Shown here in pieces: positions 56,915 to 64,000 of a DNA stretch of 64,000 nucleotides. Every line of letters begins with the position of its first letter. The first letter of the stretch is position 1. The position numbers and the translations under genes are program-made. Source of the DNA: Lentibacillus sp. Marseille-P4043. GTDB taxonomy: Bacteria; Bacillota; Bacilli; Bacillales; Amphibacillaceae. Below the pieces are notes generated by a model. The model was not told where the DNA came from. It searched no databases and saw only the letters and a list, made by a program, of their open reading frames with translations. Where the stretch lies: positions 1,225,681 to 1,289,680 of the forward strand of contig NZ_LT984884.1 of the NCBI RefSeq assembly GCF_900258515.1, given 5' to 3'.

Positions 56915-57520
56915 ATGAGAATCTTATTTATTTGTACAGGTAATACGTGTCGAAGTCCGATGGCTGAGGCGTTGATCAAGCACAAATATCCACAGGTGGA
57001 GGTACAGTCTGCAGGAATTTTTGCTGGGGAAAATCAACGGGCAAATCATACGGCAATTGAAGCTCTTCAACTGGAAGGAATCCCGATCGACCACCGTTCA
57101 CAACCAGTTACAGACAAACTACTTAACTGGTCAGATCTTGTGTTGACAATGACTACAAAGCACAAACAGTCATTGATCTTACAATATCCCAAATTCCAAG
57201 ACAAATATTTCACTTTTAAGGAATATGTTTCGGAAGCCGATAAAAAAGTGTGGCAAGAACTCAAACAGGCTTATGCAGATTATGAGGAGAAGCGCTCCGT
57301 TTACATACAAGAAAACCAGCATAAACTCGACAATCAGAAGCTGGAATGGGAACTGAATGAATTTCTACGTAACGATTTAGACGCAATACAAAAAATGGAA
57401 GCAAGTTTAATCAATTATGACATTTCCGATCCGTTTGGCGGGGATTTAGAAGTATATCAAAAGACTTTAAGAGAGTTGGACAAACAGGTCGAATTGTTAA
57501 TCAAAAAAATAGAAGATTAG
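56915..57520 (+). CDS. ywlE: Low-molecular-weight phosphatase, YwlE-like protein-arginine phosphatase
   Basis: N-terminal P-loop CTGNTCRS (C7-S14) with Thr at the position that gives phospho-arginine preference in YwlE, and the general acid Asp in DPFGG near residue 172. YwlE proteins have about 150 residues; this one has 201 because a helical, charged insertion (about 98-160, [20 protein letters not shown] to [17 protein letters not shown]) lies before the DPFGG loop. ATG 56915 follows a GGGGG-containing site. In bacilli YwlE counteracts the McsB arginine kinase that marks proteins for ClpCP. Confidence 0.88.
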   Translation: MRILFICTGNTCRSPMAEALIKHKYPQVEVQSAGIFAGENQRANHTAIEALQLEGIPIDHRSQPVTDKLLNWSDLVLTMTTKHKQSLILQYPKFQDKYFTFKEYVSEADKKVWQELKQAYADYEEKRSVYIQENQHKLDNQKLEWELNEFLRNDLDAIQKMEASLINYDISDPFGGDLEVYQKTLRELDKQVELLIKKIED

Positions 57521-57548
57521 TAGAACAACTTGCGGGGGAGAAAGAAGG

Positions 57549-58841
57549 ATGGAGAAGAAGTATCGATTTAGCTTACGGTTAAAATTTGTACTATTAACCA
57601 CGATTTTAGCAATTATCACGTATTCGTTTACAGCAATATTTATTTATTTTATTTCTGATTATGTTCGATCATTCTGGGACATATCGACGCAAACATTTAT
57701 GATCCTGACATTAATAATGGGGATTTTTTGGTCGGGTGTGTTGGCCTATTTTGCTGCTCAATTTGTGACAAAACCACTTGTGAAATTGGAGCGAATGGCA
57801 TCGGATGCGGCTAATGGCGATTTAAACCAGTCGATTGAAATTCCTAAATCGGATGATGAAATCCGTGCACTTTCGATTGCGTTTAACACAATGCTTAAAA
57901 ATTTGACCCATATGGTGCATAATATAGATAAGCATTTTGAAAGTACCAATCAATCTGTGGTCCAGATGAAAAATGCATCAAATGAAGCTGCACAGCATTC
58001 AAAGCTGATTGGCGCATCAATTGATGACATTTCACAAGGTGCAGAAAATTCTTCAGAGGCTATTCAGCAAACCGTACAGTCGATTGAAGTGGCTACGAAC
58101 CTTGCTGAGGAAGTTCAGAATAATGCGGATAAATCACGAGAAAAATCCGCTGTTATGCTTGATACATTAAACAATAGTAAAAAAGTGGTAAACCAATTAG
58201 TGGCAGGCATTCGAAATATCGCCAATGAACAAGAGTATTCTTTACAAGATGTTGAAAATTTACGGCAAAATGCGTTGCACGTGGAATCAATTATTACGAT
58301 GGTCGGAGATATTGCCGAACAGACGAACCTGCTTGCATTAAATGCCTCAATTGAAGCGGCCCGTGCTGGTGAACATGGCCGAGGGTTTGCAGTGGTTGCC
58401 GAAGAGATACGCAAATTGGCTGATCAGAGTGCTGACGCGGTCAAACGTATTTCTGACCTAATAACGGCAATCCAAAGTGATGTGAATCAAGTTGTCGATA
58501 AAATAAATAATAATGTAATGTATGCGAAAGAAGAGTCGGAAAAAGGGGAACAAACCAACCTTACTATCGAACAAATGGCTAGCTCGATTAATGAAGTGGC
58601 CACGGAGATTGAATCGATTTCAACACTTGTTAATCAACAATTAGAATCAATCAAAAGAACAAGTGAACAGTCTCAAGAAGTAGCGGCGATTGCACAAGAA
58701 ACATCAGCGGGAGCAGAAGAGGTTAGTGCCTCCATTCAAGAACAGGCAAGTATCATCGAGAAAGTGGACGATATGGCATATGACTTAGAAGACCAATCCC
58801 AAACATTAAATCAGCAAATAAAGCGGTTTAATGTTTCCTAA
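57549..58841 (+). CDS. Methyl-accepting chemotaxis-type protein without an extracellular sensor
   Basis: 430 residues. Two membrane helices (about 12-34 and 46-68) are separated by only about 12 residues, so there is no outside ligand domain. A HAMP domain (about 68-122) and a long coiled-coil signalling domain follow, with the conserved hairpin tip [20 protein letters not shown] at about 255-275 and [14 protein letters not shown]. It could sense membrane state or a cytosolic partner. It is absent from this spot in the B. subtilis order (ywlE-ywlF) and starts 28 bases after ywlE. Confidence 0.9.
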   Translation: MEKKYRFSLRLKFVLLTTILAIITYSFTAIFIYFISDYVRSFWDISTQTFMILTLIMGIFWSGVLAYFAAQFVTKPLVKLERMASDAANGDLNQSIEIPKSDDEIRALSIAFNTMLKNLTHMVHNIDKHFESTNQSVVQMKNASNEAAQHSKLIGASIDDISQGAENSSEAIQQTVQSIEVATNLAEEVQNNADKSREKSAVMLDTLNNSKKVVNQLVAGIRNIANEQEYSLQDVENLRQNALHVESIITMVGDIAEQTNLLALNASIEAARAGEHGRGFAVVAEEIRKLADQSADAVKRISDLITAIQSDVNQVVDKINNNVMYAKEESEKGEQTNLTIEQMASSINEVATEIESISTLVNQQLESIKRTSEQSQEVAAIAQETSAGAEEVSASIQEQASIIEKVDDMAYDLEDQSQTLNQQIKRFNVS

Positions 58842-58868
58842 CAACAACCATGAGAGGGAGCGATACTG

Positions 58869-59309
58869 ATGAAAGTTATCTTAACTGCTGATCACGCAGG
58901 AATGACCATCCGTAATGAAATAAAAGATTTATTAGCTGAAATGGGAATTGAATACGAAGATACCGGCTGTGATTGCCAAGGTTCGGTTGACTACCCAGAT
59001 TATGCCCTTCCAGCTGCAGAACGTATTGCCAAGGGAGAGTTTGACCGTGGAATTTTCATTTGCGGAACTGGCATTGGTATGTCCATTTCGGCAAATAAGG
59101 TAAAGGGAATCCGCTGTGCATTGGTGCATGATGTTTATAGTGCTAAATTAACAAGGCAGCATAATGACTCCAATGTGTTAGCAATGGGCGAGCGTGTAAT
59201 TGGGCCAGGACTAGCACGCGACATTGCTAAAGCATGGCTAGAAACTGAATTTGATGGTGGGCGCCATGCAAATCGAATTGGCAAAATTAGTACGTACGAA
59301 GAAAAATAG
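58869..59309 (+). CDS. rpiB: Ribose-5-phosphate isomerase B
   Basis: Interconverts ribose-5-phosphate and ribulose-5-phosphate. 146 residues, RpiB/LacAB fold: ILTADHAGMTIRNEIKD, then the SVDYPDYALPAA segment, the anion hole GIFICGTGIGMSISANKV, and RCALVHD with the catalytic loop Cys/His region. GAGAGGGAG precedes the ATG. It is ywlF of the conserved cluster. Confidence 0.94.
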   Translation: MKVILTADHAGMTIRNEIKDLLAEMGIEYEDTGCDCQGSVDYPDYALPAAERIAKGEFDRGIFICGTGIGMSISANKVKGIRCALVHDVYSAKLTRQHNDSNVLAMGERVIGPGLARDIAKAWLETEFDGGRHANRIGKISTYEEK

Positions 59310-59364
59310 GAATAAAACTTATGCTTGCTTTACCAAAGTATCCCATATAGGCAGGTGAATGCTG

Positions 59365-59913
59365 ATGGAAAAGTTGCATCAAAAAGTAGAAAGCGATATC
59401 AAGGCTATTACTCATGAGTGGATGAGCAGCGGGTTTTTAAATGAAGGAGATTTATTTGTCGTCGGTTGCTCGACAAGTGAAGTGATCGGTGAGCACATTG
59501 GCACCGCTGGTAGTGAAGAAGTAGCAGCGATTATTTATGAAAAACTGGCTATGCTAAAAAGCCAAACAAACATTAGGCTTGCATTTCAATGCTGTGAACA
59601 TCTCAACCGGGCACTTGTCGTGGAAAGAGAGACGATGAACAAACACCAGCTTGAAGAAGTAGCCGTAATTCCAGCACCAACAGCTGGCGGGTCAATGGCT
59701 TCCTATGCCTATAAGCAGATGAAAGCCCCCGTTGTAGTGGAAAAGATCCAGGCAACTGCGGGCATAGACATCGGTGAAACAATGATTGGCATGCATCTGA
59801 AACGGGTAGCTGTACCGTTGCGCTTTGCTCAGCGACAGATTGGCAATGCCCGTCTAACCGCAGCACGTACAAGGCCAAAGCTGATCGGCGGGGAGCGGGC
59901 AATTTATAAGTAG
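59365..59913 (+). CDS. ywlG: Conserved YwlG protein (DUF436/TIGR01440)
   Basis: 182 residues. Family traits: LFVVGCSTSEVIGEHIGTAG near the N-terminus, RLAFQCCEHLNRALVVERE with paired cysteines, and PTAGGSMASYAY. Function is not established. ATG 59365 is preferred over 59359 since GCAGGTG has proper spacing only to the former. It lies between rpiB and glyA, as in other bacilli. Confidence 0.92.
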   Translation: MEKLHQKVESDIKAITHEWMSSGFLNEGDLFVVGCSTSEVIGEHIGTAGSEEVAAIIYEKLAMLKSQTNIRLAFQCCEHLNRALVVERETMNKHQLEEVAVIPAPTAGGSMASYAYKQMKAPVVVEKIQATAGIDIGETMIGMHLKRVAVPLRFAQRQIGNARLTAARTRPKLIGGERAIYK

Positions 59914-60023
59914 CGAATGACAGTTGTAACGAAGGGTTCAGGCACTGATGGATAATGCTCTTATTTTCCAGGTGAGTTTTTCGAGTGTCTAATCCAACTA
60001 AAATACATTGGAGGGTTCTACAT

Positions 60024-61277
60024 ATGAAAACAGCAACAATGGATAAAAGTTTACAGCAAGCAGATCAGGAACTATACGAGGCAATGCAGAATGAGAAAAA
60101 ACGACAGCAGCAAAAAATTGAACTTATTGCGTCTGAAAATTTTGTATCAGAAGCGGTTATGGAAGCGATGGGCTCCGTATTAACAAATAAATATGCAGAA
60201 GGCTATCCAGGTAAACGTTATTATGGTGGCTGCGAATTTGTTGATGTAGCAGAAAATCTAGCCCGTAATCGTGCGAAAGAATTGTTTGGTGCTGATCACG
60301 TCAATGTACAACCACATTCAGGGGCTCAAGCAAACATGGCCGTTTATTTTACTGCTTTAGAAATAGGTGACACTGTTTTAGGGATGAATTTAAATCATGG
60401 CGGCCACTTAACACATGGTAGCCCAGTGAATTTTAGTGGAAAACTTTACAATTTTGTAGATTATGGCGTTGACAAAGAAACAGAACAACTTGATTATGAT
60501 GCTGTTTTGGAAAAGGCCAAAGAAGTGAAGCCAAAGCTAATTGTCGCTGGAGCGAGTGCATACTCTCGTACACTTGATTTTGCTAAATTCCGGGAAATCG
60601 CTGATGCTGTCGGTGCTTATTTATTGGTTGACATGGCGCATATTGCAGGCCTAGTCGCAGCAGGTTTACATCCAAGCCCAGTGCCATATGCTGATTTTGT
60701 GACAACAACAACACATAAAACATTGCGTGGACCACGTGGCGGTATGATTTTATGTAAAGAAGAATACGCGAAAAAAATTGATAAGTCTGTTTTCCCTGGC
60801 ATGCAAGGTGGTCCATTAATGCATATTATTGCTGCCAAAGCAACATCATTTAAAGAAGCATTATCTGATGATTTTAAAGCATATGCCAAACAAATTATTG
60901 AAAATGCGAAAGTTCTAGGTGAAGCGTTGACTGAAGAAGGAATTCGCATCGTTTCTGGTGGCACGGACAATCATTTATTACTTTTAGATGTAACACCACT
61001 TAACCTGACCGGAAAAGTAGCGGAAAAAGTTTTGGATGATATTGGGATTACAGCTAACAAAAATACCATTCCATTTGATACGGAAAGTCCATTTGTTACA
61101 AGTGGGGTGCGAATTGGAACTGCAGCGGTTACTACACGTGGTTTTGCAGAAGCAGAAATGAAAGAAATTGCTTCGATTATTTCCCTTACATTAAAAAACC
61201 ATGAGGACGAAGCAAAATTAAAAGAGGCAGCAGATCGAGTAAAAACATTAACAGATAAATTTCCACTTTATGCGTAA
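60024..61277 (+). CDS. glyA: Serine hydroxymethyltransferase
   Basis: PLP enzyme converting serine and tetrahydrofolate to glycine and methylene-THF. 417 residues. The PLP lysine is K232 in [34 protein letters not shown] and YGGCEFVD are substrate-site segments. ATG 60024 follows TTGGAGGG. No PurR box or riboswitch was recognised in the 110-base space before it. Confidence 0.97.
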   Translation: MKTATMDKSLQQADQELYEAMQNEKKRQQQKIELIASENFVSEAVMEAMGSVLTNKYAEGYPGKRYYGGCEFVDVAENLARNRAKELFGADHVNVQPHSGAQANMAVYFTALEIGDTVLGMNLNHGGHLTHGSPVNFSGKLYNFVDYGVDKETEQLDYDAVLEKAKEVKPKLIVAGASAYSRTLDFAKFREIADAVGAYLLVDMAHIAGLVAAGLHPSPVPYADFVTTTTHKTLRGPRGGMILCKEEYAKKIDKSVFPGMQGGPLMHIIAAKATSFKEALSDDFKAYAKQIIENAKVLGEALTEEGIRIVSGGTDNHLLLLDVTPLNLTGKVAEKVLDDIGITANKNTIPFDTESPFVTSGVRIGTAAVTTRGFAEAEMKEIASIISLTLKNHEDEAKLKEAADRVKTLTDKFPLYA

Positions 61278-61284
61278 ATTATAG

Positions 61285-61315
61285 AAGGATGTTCCTTTAG
61301 GGGGACGTCCTTTTT
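61285..61315 (+). terminator. Terminator after glyA
   Basis: AAGGATGTTCC (61285-61295) pairs with GGGACGTCCTT (61302-61312), followed by T residues. Confidence 0.85.
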
Positions 61316-61524
61316 AGCATGTGAAAAGGGTGAGAATTGTGTTGTAAAAAGATGCGAAAATTGCCCGCAGGTATTCTGTGAGAAGAATATAAACCGATCG
61401 AGCTGACAATAAAAGCCATCTCAAAAGTTATCGGGGTGCATTTGCGAACGAAGGAACGACACCTACGAACCGGATGAAGCAGGAATAGACCTTTCAACAT
61501 AAATGGAAGTCAACGTAACAATGC
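61316..61524. other. Intergenic region before upp, no gene seen
   Basis: About 210 bases with stops in all frames and no ribosome site. It has no clear relation to the repeat families listed here. Confidence 0.4.
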
Positions 61525-61553
61525 TTGAAACGTTCGACTTTTTTCAGTACAAT
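61525..61553 (+). promoter_or_regulatory. Sigma-A promoter of upp
   Basis: TTGAAA (61525-61530), a 17-base spacer and TACAAT (61548-61553), 39 bases before the upp start. Confidence 0.78.
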
Positions 61554-61591
61554 TTGTAGGATGCAACTTATTAAAAGGAGTGATCAGCAAA

Positions 61592-62221
61592 ATGGGAAAT
61601 GTACACGTACTAGATCATCCGTTAATTCAACATAAATTAACGTACATAAGAGATAAAGAGACAGGAACAAAGGAATTTCGCGAACTTGTTGATGAAGTGG
61701 CCATGTTGATGGCATTTGAAATCACCCGTGACCTTCCATTGCAAGAAATTGATACAGATACACCAGTTATGACAGCTAAAACGAAGGTGTTGGCAGGAAA
61801 GAAAATTGGCCTAATCCCAATTCTTCGCGCGGGCTTGGGAATGGTTGATGGTATGTTAAAACTGATCCCAGCTGCTCGTGTTGGTCATGTCGGACTATAT
61901 CGTGACCCTGAAACACTACAACCAGTAGAATATTATATAAAATTGCCTTCTGATATTTCGGAACGTGAGCTAATTGTAATTGATCCAATGCTTGCAACCG
62001 GTGGATCAGCAAATGATGCAATCCATTCATTGAAAAAGCGTGGAGCTAAGCAAATCCGCTTGATGTGTTTGGTTGGTGCACCTGAAGGCGTTAAAAAAAT
62101 CCAGGAAGAACACCCAGATGTCGATATTTACCTAGCTGCTTTGGATGAAAAACTAGATGACCATGGTTACATTGTTCCAGGACTAGGTGATGCCGGTGAC
62201 CGTCTTTACGGTACAAAATAA
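61592..62221 (+). CDS. upp: Uracil phosphoribosyltransferase
   Basis: Salvage of uracil to UMP with PRPP. 209 residues. PRPP loop [19 protein letters not shown], uracil-site motif [14 protein letters not shown]-terminal [32 protein letters not shown] precedes ATG 61592. Probably cotranscribed with mnaA, 54 bases further on. Confidence 0.97.
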   Translation: MGNVHVLDHPLIQHKLTYIRDKETGTKEFRELVDEVAMLMAFEITRDLPLQEIDTDTPVMTAKTKVLAGKKIGLIPILRAGLGMVDGMLKLIPAARVGHVGLYRDPETLQPVEYYIKLPSDISERELIVIDPMLATGGSANDAIHSLKKRGAKQIRLMCLVGAPEGVKKIQEEHPDVDIYLAALDEKLDDHGYIVPGLGDAGDRLYGTK

Positions 62222-62275
62222 ACAAGTGATTCTTCGACACGGTTAAGATGGAAAATTTATGTGGAGTGACGAGAG

Positions 62276-63388
62276 ATGAGTAAACCGATCAAGGTAATGA
62301 CAATTTTTGGAACAAGACCGGAAGCAATCAAAATGGCACCACTCGTTTTGGAATTACAGAAACGTAATGACCAATTTGAATCAATTGTGACCGTCACAGC
62401 ACAACATCGAGAAATGCTTGATCAAGTGCTGGAGATTTTCGGAATTACACCTGATTATGATTTAAATATCATGAAGCAAAAGCAAACACTAGCACAAATT
62501 ACTACTCGGGCCTTGGAAGGTTTAGATGAAGTAATGAAAGAAACAAAGCCAGACATTGTGTTGGTGCATGGTGATACAAGCACAACTTTTGCCGCTTCAC
62601 TAGCCGCTTACTATAATCAAATTGCAGTTGGACATGTGGAAGCTGGACTTCGGACTTGGGATAAATACTCCCCATATCCAGAAGAAATGAACCGCCAACT
62701 TACAGGGGTAATGGCAGACTTGCATTTTGCCCCAACAGAGAAGTCGAAGCAAAACCTATTGAACGAAAACAAACCAGCTGAACGGATTTTTGTAACCGGT
62801 AATACGGCAATTGACGCTTTAAATACAACAGTGGATGAGACATATACCAGCCCAATTCTTGATGAGCTTGGCGATAAGCGACTTGTCTTGATGACCGCAC
62901 ATCGCCGTGAGAACCTCGGTAACAATATGCAGCAAATGTTTCGAGCGATCAAACGGTTGGTAGAAGCTCATGATGATGTACAAGTCATTTACCCAGTCCA
63001 TTTAAATCCAGTTGTTCAACAAACAGCTAATGAGATCTTGGGAGATGACGACCGGATTAAACTGATTGAACCATTAAGTGTAATTGATTTCCATAACTTT
63101 GCCGCCCGCTCACATTTAATTTTGACCGATTCGGGCGGTGTTCAGGAAGAAGCGCCATCACTCGGCGTTCCGGTATTAGTGCTGCGTAATACGACAGAGC
63201 GACCTGAAGGCATCGAGGCAGGCACATTGAAGCTTGCCGGGACGGATGAGGAAAACATTTTTGGGCTAGCCAACGAGTTACTAGTGGATAACGATGCACA
63301 CGACCGCATGGCTAAAGCCTCTAACCCATATGGAGATGGACATGCATCAAGTCGAATAGCCGATGCAATTGTGAATTATTTTAAATAG
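62276..63388 (+). CDS. mnaA: UDP-N-acetylglucosamine 2-epimerase (non-hydrolysing)
   Basis: Makes UDP-ManNAc from UDP-GlcNAc for teichoic acid linkage units and surface polysaccharides. 370 residues with the GT-B-like epimerase fold: IFGTRPEAIKMAPLVLEL at the start, VHGDTSTTFAASLAAYY, GHVEAGLRTWDKYSPYPEE, and LTDSGGVQEEAPSLGVPVL with RNTTERPEG. The last holds the substrate-binding Glu/Arg pair. It follows upp as in B. subtilis (mnaA/yvyH). Confidence 0.95.
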   Translation: MSKPIKVMTIFGTRPEAIKMAPLVLELQKRNDQFESIVTVTAQHREMLDQVLEIFGITPDYDLNIMKQKQTLAQITTRALEGLDEVMKETKPDIVLVHGDTSTTFAASLAAYYNQIAVGHVEAGLRTWDKYSPYPEEMNRQLTGVMADLHFAPTEKSKQNLLNENKPAERIFVTGNTAIDALNTTVDETYTSPILDELGDKRLVLMTAHRRENLGNNMQQMFRAIKRLVEAHDDVQVIYPVHLNPVVQQTANEILGDDDRIKLIEPLSVIDFHNFAARSHLILTDSGGVQEEAPSLGVPVLVLRNTTERPEGIEAGTLKLAGTDEENIFGLANELLVDNDAHDRMAKASNPYGDGHASSRIADAIVNYFK

Positions 63389-63427
63389 AAAAAAGGATCT
63401 GGTGCAGGCGCATCGGATCTTTTTTTG
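63389..63427 (+). terminator. Terminator after mnaA
   Basis: AAAAAAGGATC (63389-63400) and GGATCTTTTTTT (63415-63426) pair with a bulge, extended inside by TGC/GCA, and end in a T-run. Confidence 0.8.
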
Positions 63428-63476
63428 TATGAGGTGCGGTGGGAGAGCGTTGACCGGAGATGCCGGGGAGGTGGTA

Positions 63477-63918
63477 TCGGCGCGAATCGCGGTGATATCG
63501 GCGCGAGCGGGGGAACATCGGCGGGAGCGCGAGAAACATCGGCGCGAGCGGGGGAACATCGGCGCGAGAACGAAAACATCGGCGCGAGCGGGGGAACATC
63601 GGCGCGAGAGCAGGAACATCGGCGCGAGAGCAGGAACATCGGCGCGAGAGCAGGAACATTGGCGCGAGAGCAGGAACATCGGCGCGAGAGCAGAAACATC
63701 GGCGCGAGCGCGAGAAACATCGGCGCGAGCGGGGGAACATCGGCGCGAGAACGAAAACATCGGCGCGAGAACGAAAACATCGGCGCGAGAGCAGAAACAT
63801 CGGCGCGAGAACAGGAACATCGGCGCGAGAGCAGGAACATCGGCGCGAGAACGAAAATATCGGCGCGAGAGCGAAAACATCGGCGCGAGAGCAGGAACAT
63901 CGGCGCGAGAGCAGGAAC
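63477..63918. repeat. 22-copy 20-bp tandem repeat after mnaA
   Basis: Units of mostly 20 bases (two of 21) such as CGGCGCGAGAGCAGGAACAT, CGGCGCGAGCGGGGGAACAT and CGGCGCGAGAACGAAAACAT. The constant part is ATCGGCGCGAG; the second half varies among four types. Very GC-rich. On the other strand the units read CGCGCCGATGTT, close to the unit of the array at 29,383. Open frames on both strands arise only from the repeat. The stretch 63,919-64,000 is purine-rich with no assigned feature. Confidence 0.93.
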
Positions 63919-64000
63919 GGCTCCTATAGACAACGGACGCTGCCGACGAAGGAGTAAGAGGGGGTGGGGGAGGGTGAGGGAGCAGAAGAAAAAGAAAGAG

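Noticed and set aside
63347..63933. Arg/Ser-rich repetitive proteins on either strand after mnaA
   Set aside because: Frames in several phases on both strands come from the 20-bp array and have no start signals.

Overview
The window is a chromosomal segment of a low-GC, endospore-forming Gram-positive bacterium of the family Bacillaceae. It carries spo0F and spoIIR, and its gene order is that of the Bacillus subtilis region running from fadF/acdA through rpoE, pyrG, spo0F, fbaA, transaldolase-like, murAB, glpX, rho, rpmE, tdk, prfA, prmC, spoIIR, ywlB-C-D-E-F-G, glyA and upp to mnaA. The many short GC-rich intergenic repeats suggest a genus close to Virgibacillus, Oceanobacillus or Lentibacillus, but that is an impression and not a proof.

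Layout. (1) 1-12,083: acyl-CoA catabolism. A FadF-like Fe-S oxidoreductase (cut by the window edge), thiolase, 3-hydroxyacyl-CoA dehydrogenase and two acyl-CoA dehydrogenases are followed by a MeaB-type GTPase, a TetR regulator and a fused B12-dependent isobutyryl-CoA mutase (IcmF). (2) 12,084-24,377: housekeeping genes rpoE, pyrG, spo0F, fbaA, a fructose-6-phosphate aldolase/transaldolase-like gene, murAB, glpX, rho, rpmE2 and tdk. The spaces between them are loaded with composite repeats. A pyrG-type CTP-sensing promoter and attenuator can be read just after rpoE, but about 0.9 kb of repeats now separates it from pyrG. (3) 24,378-50,780: an accessory island placed between tdk and prfA. It holds a complete Type VII secretion system (T7SSb) in the order esxA-esaA-essA-esaB-essB-essC, with an 18-copy 40-bp tandem repeat between esaB and essB. 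Next comes an LXG toxin operon (two small helical partner proteins, LXG protein, six-helix membrane protein as immunity candidate, two DUF5085-like proteins). Behind it lies a decaying second cassette: a frameshifted LXG gene, three DUF443-type immunity paralogues with the middle one broken, a DUF4176 protein, and lipoprotein plus small-membrane-protein pairs, one intact and one decayed. The island ends with a small membrane protein, another lipoprotein and a NERD-domain protein. (4) 50,787-63,427: conserved genes prfA, prmC, spoIIR, ywlB, a cluster of DnaA boxes, tsaC/ywlC, mntP, ywlE, an added chemotaxis-type receptor, rpiB, ywlG, glyA, upp and mnaA. (5) 63,428-64,000: a 22-copy 20-bp tandem repeat and unassigned sequence.

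How the parts fit. The fad/icmF block would feed fatty-acid and branched-chain acyl-CoA units into central metabolism, with electrons leaving through the Fe-S oxidoreductase. The T7SS island looks like an interbacterial competition system: the core secretes EsxA and LXG toxins, and several multi-pass membrane proteins probably protect the producer. One toxin cassette is intact and one is decaying. Three minisatellites (29.4, 50.6 and 63.5 kb) share a related GCCGA-type motif, and at least nine copies of a palindromic composite repeat sit between housekeeping genes. No tRNA, rRNA or CRISPR array was recognised.
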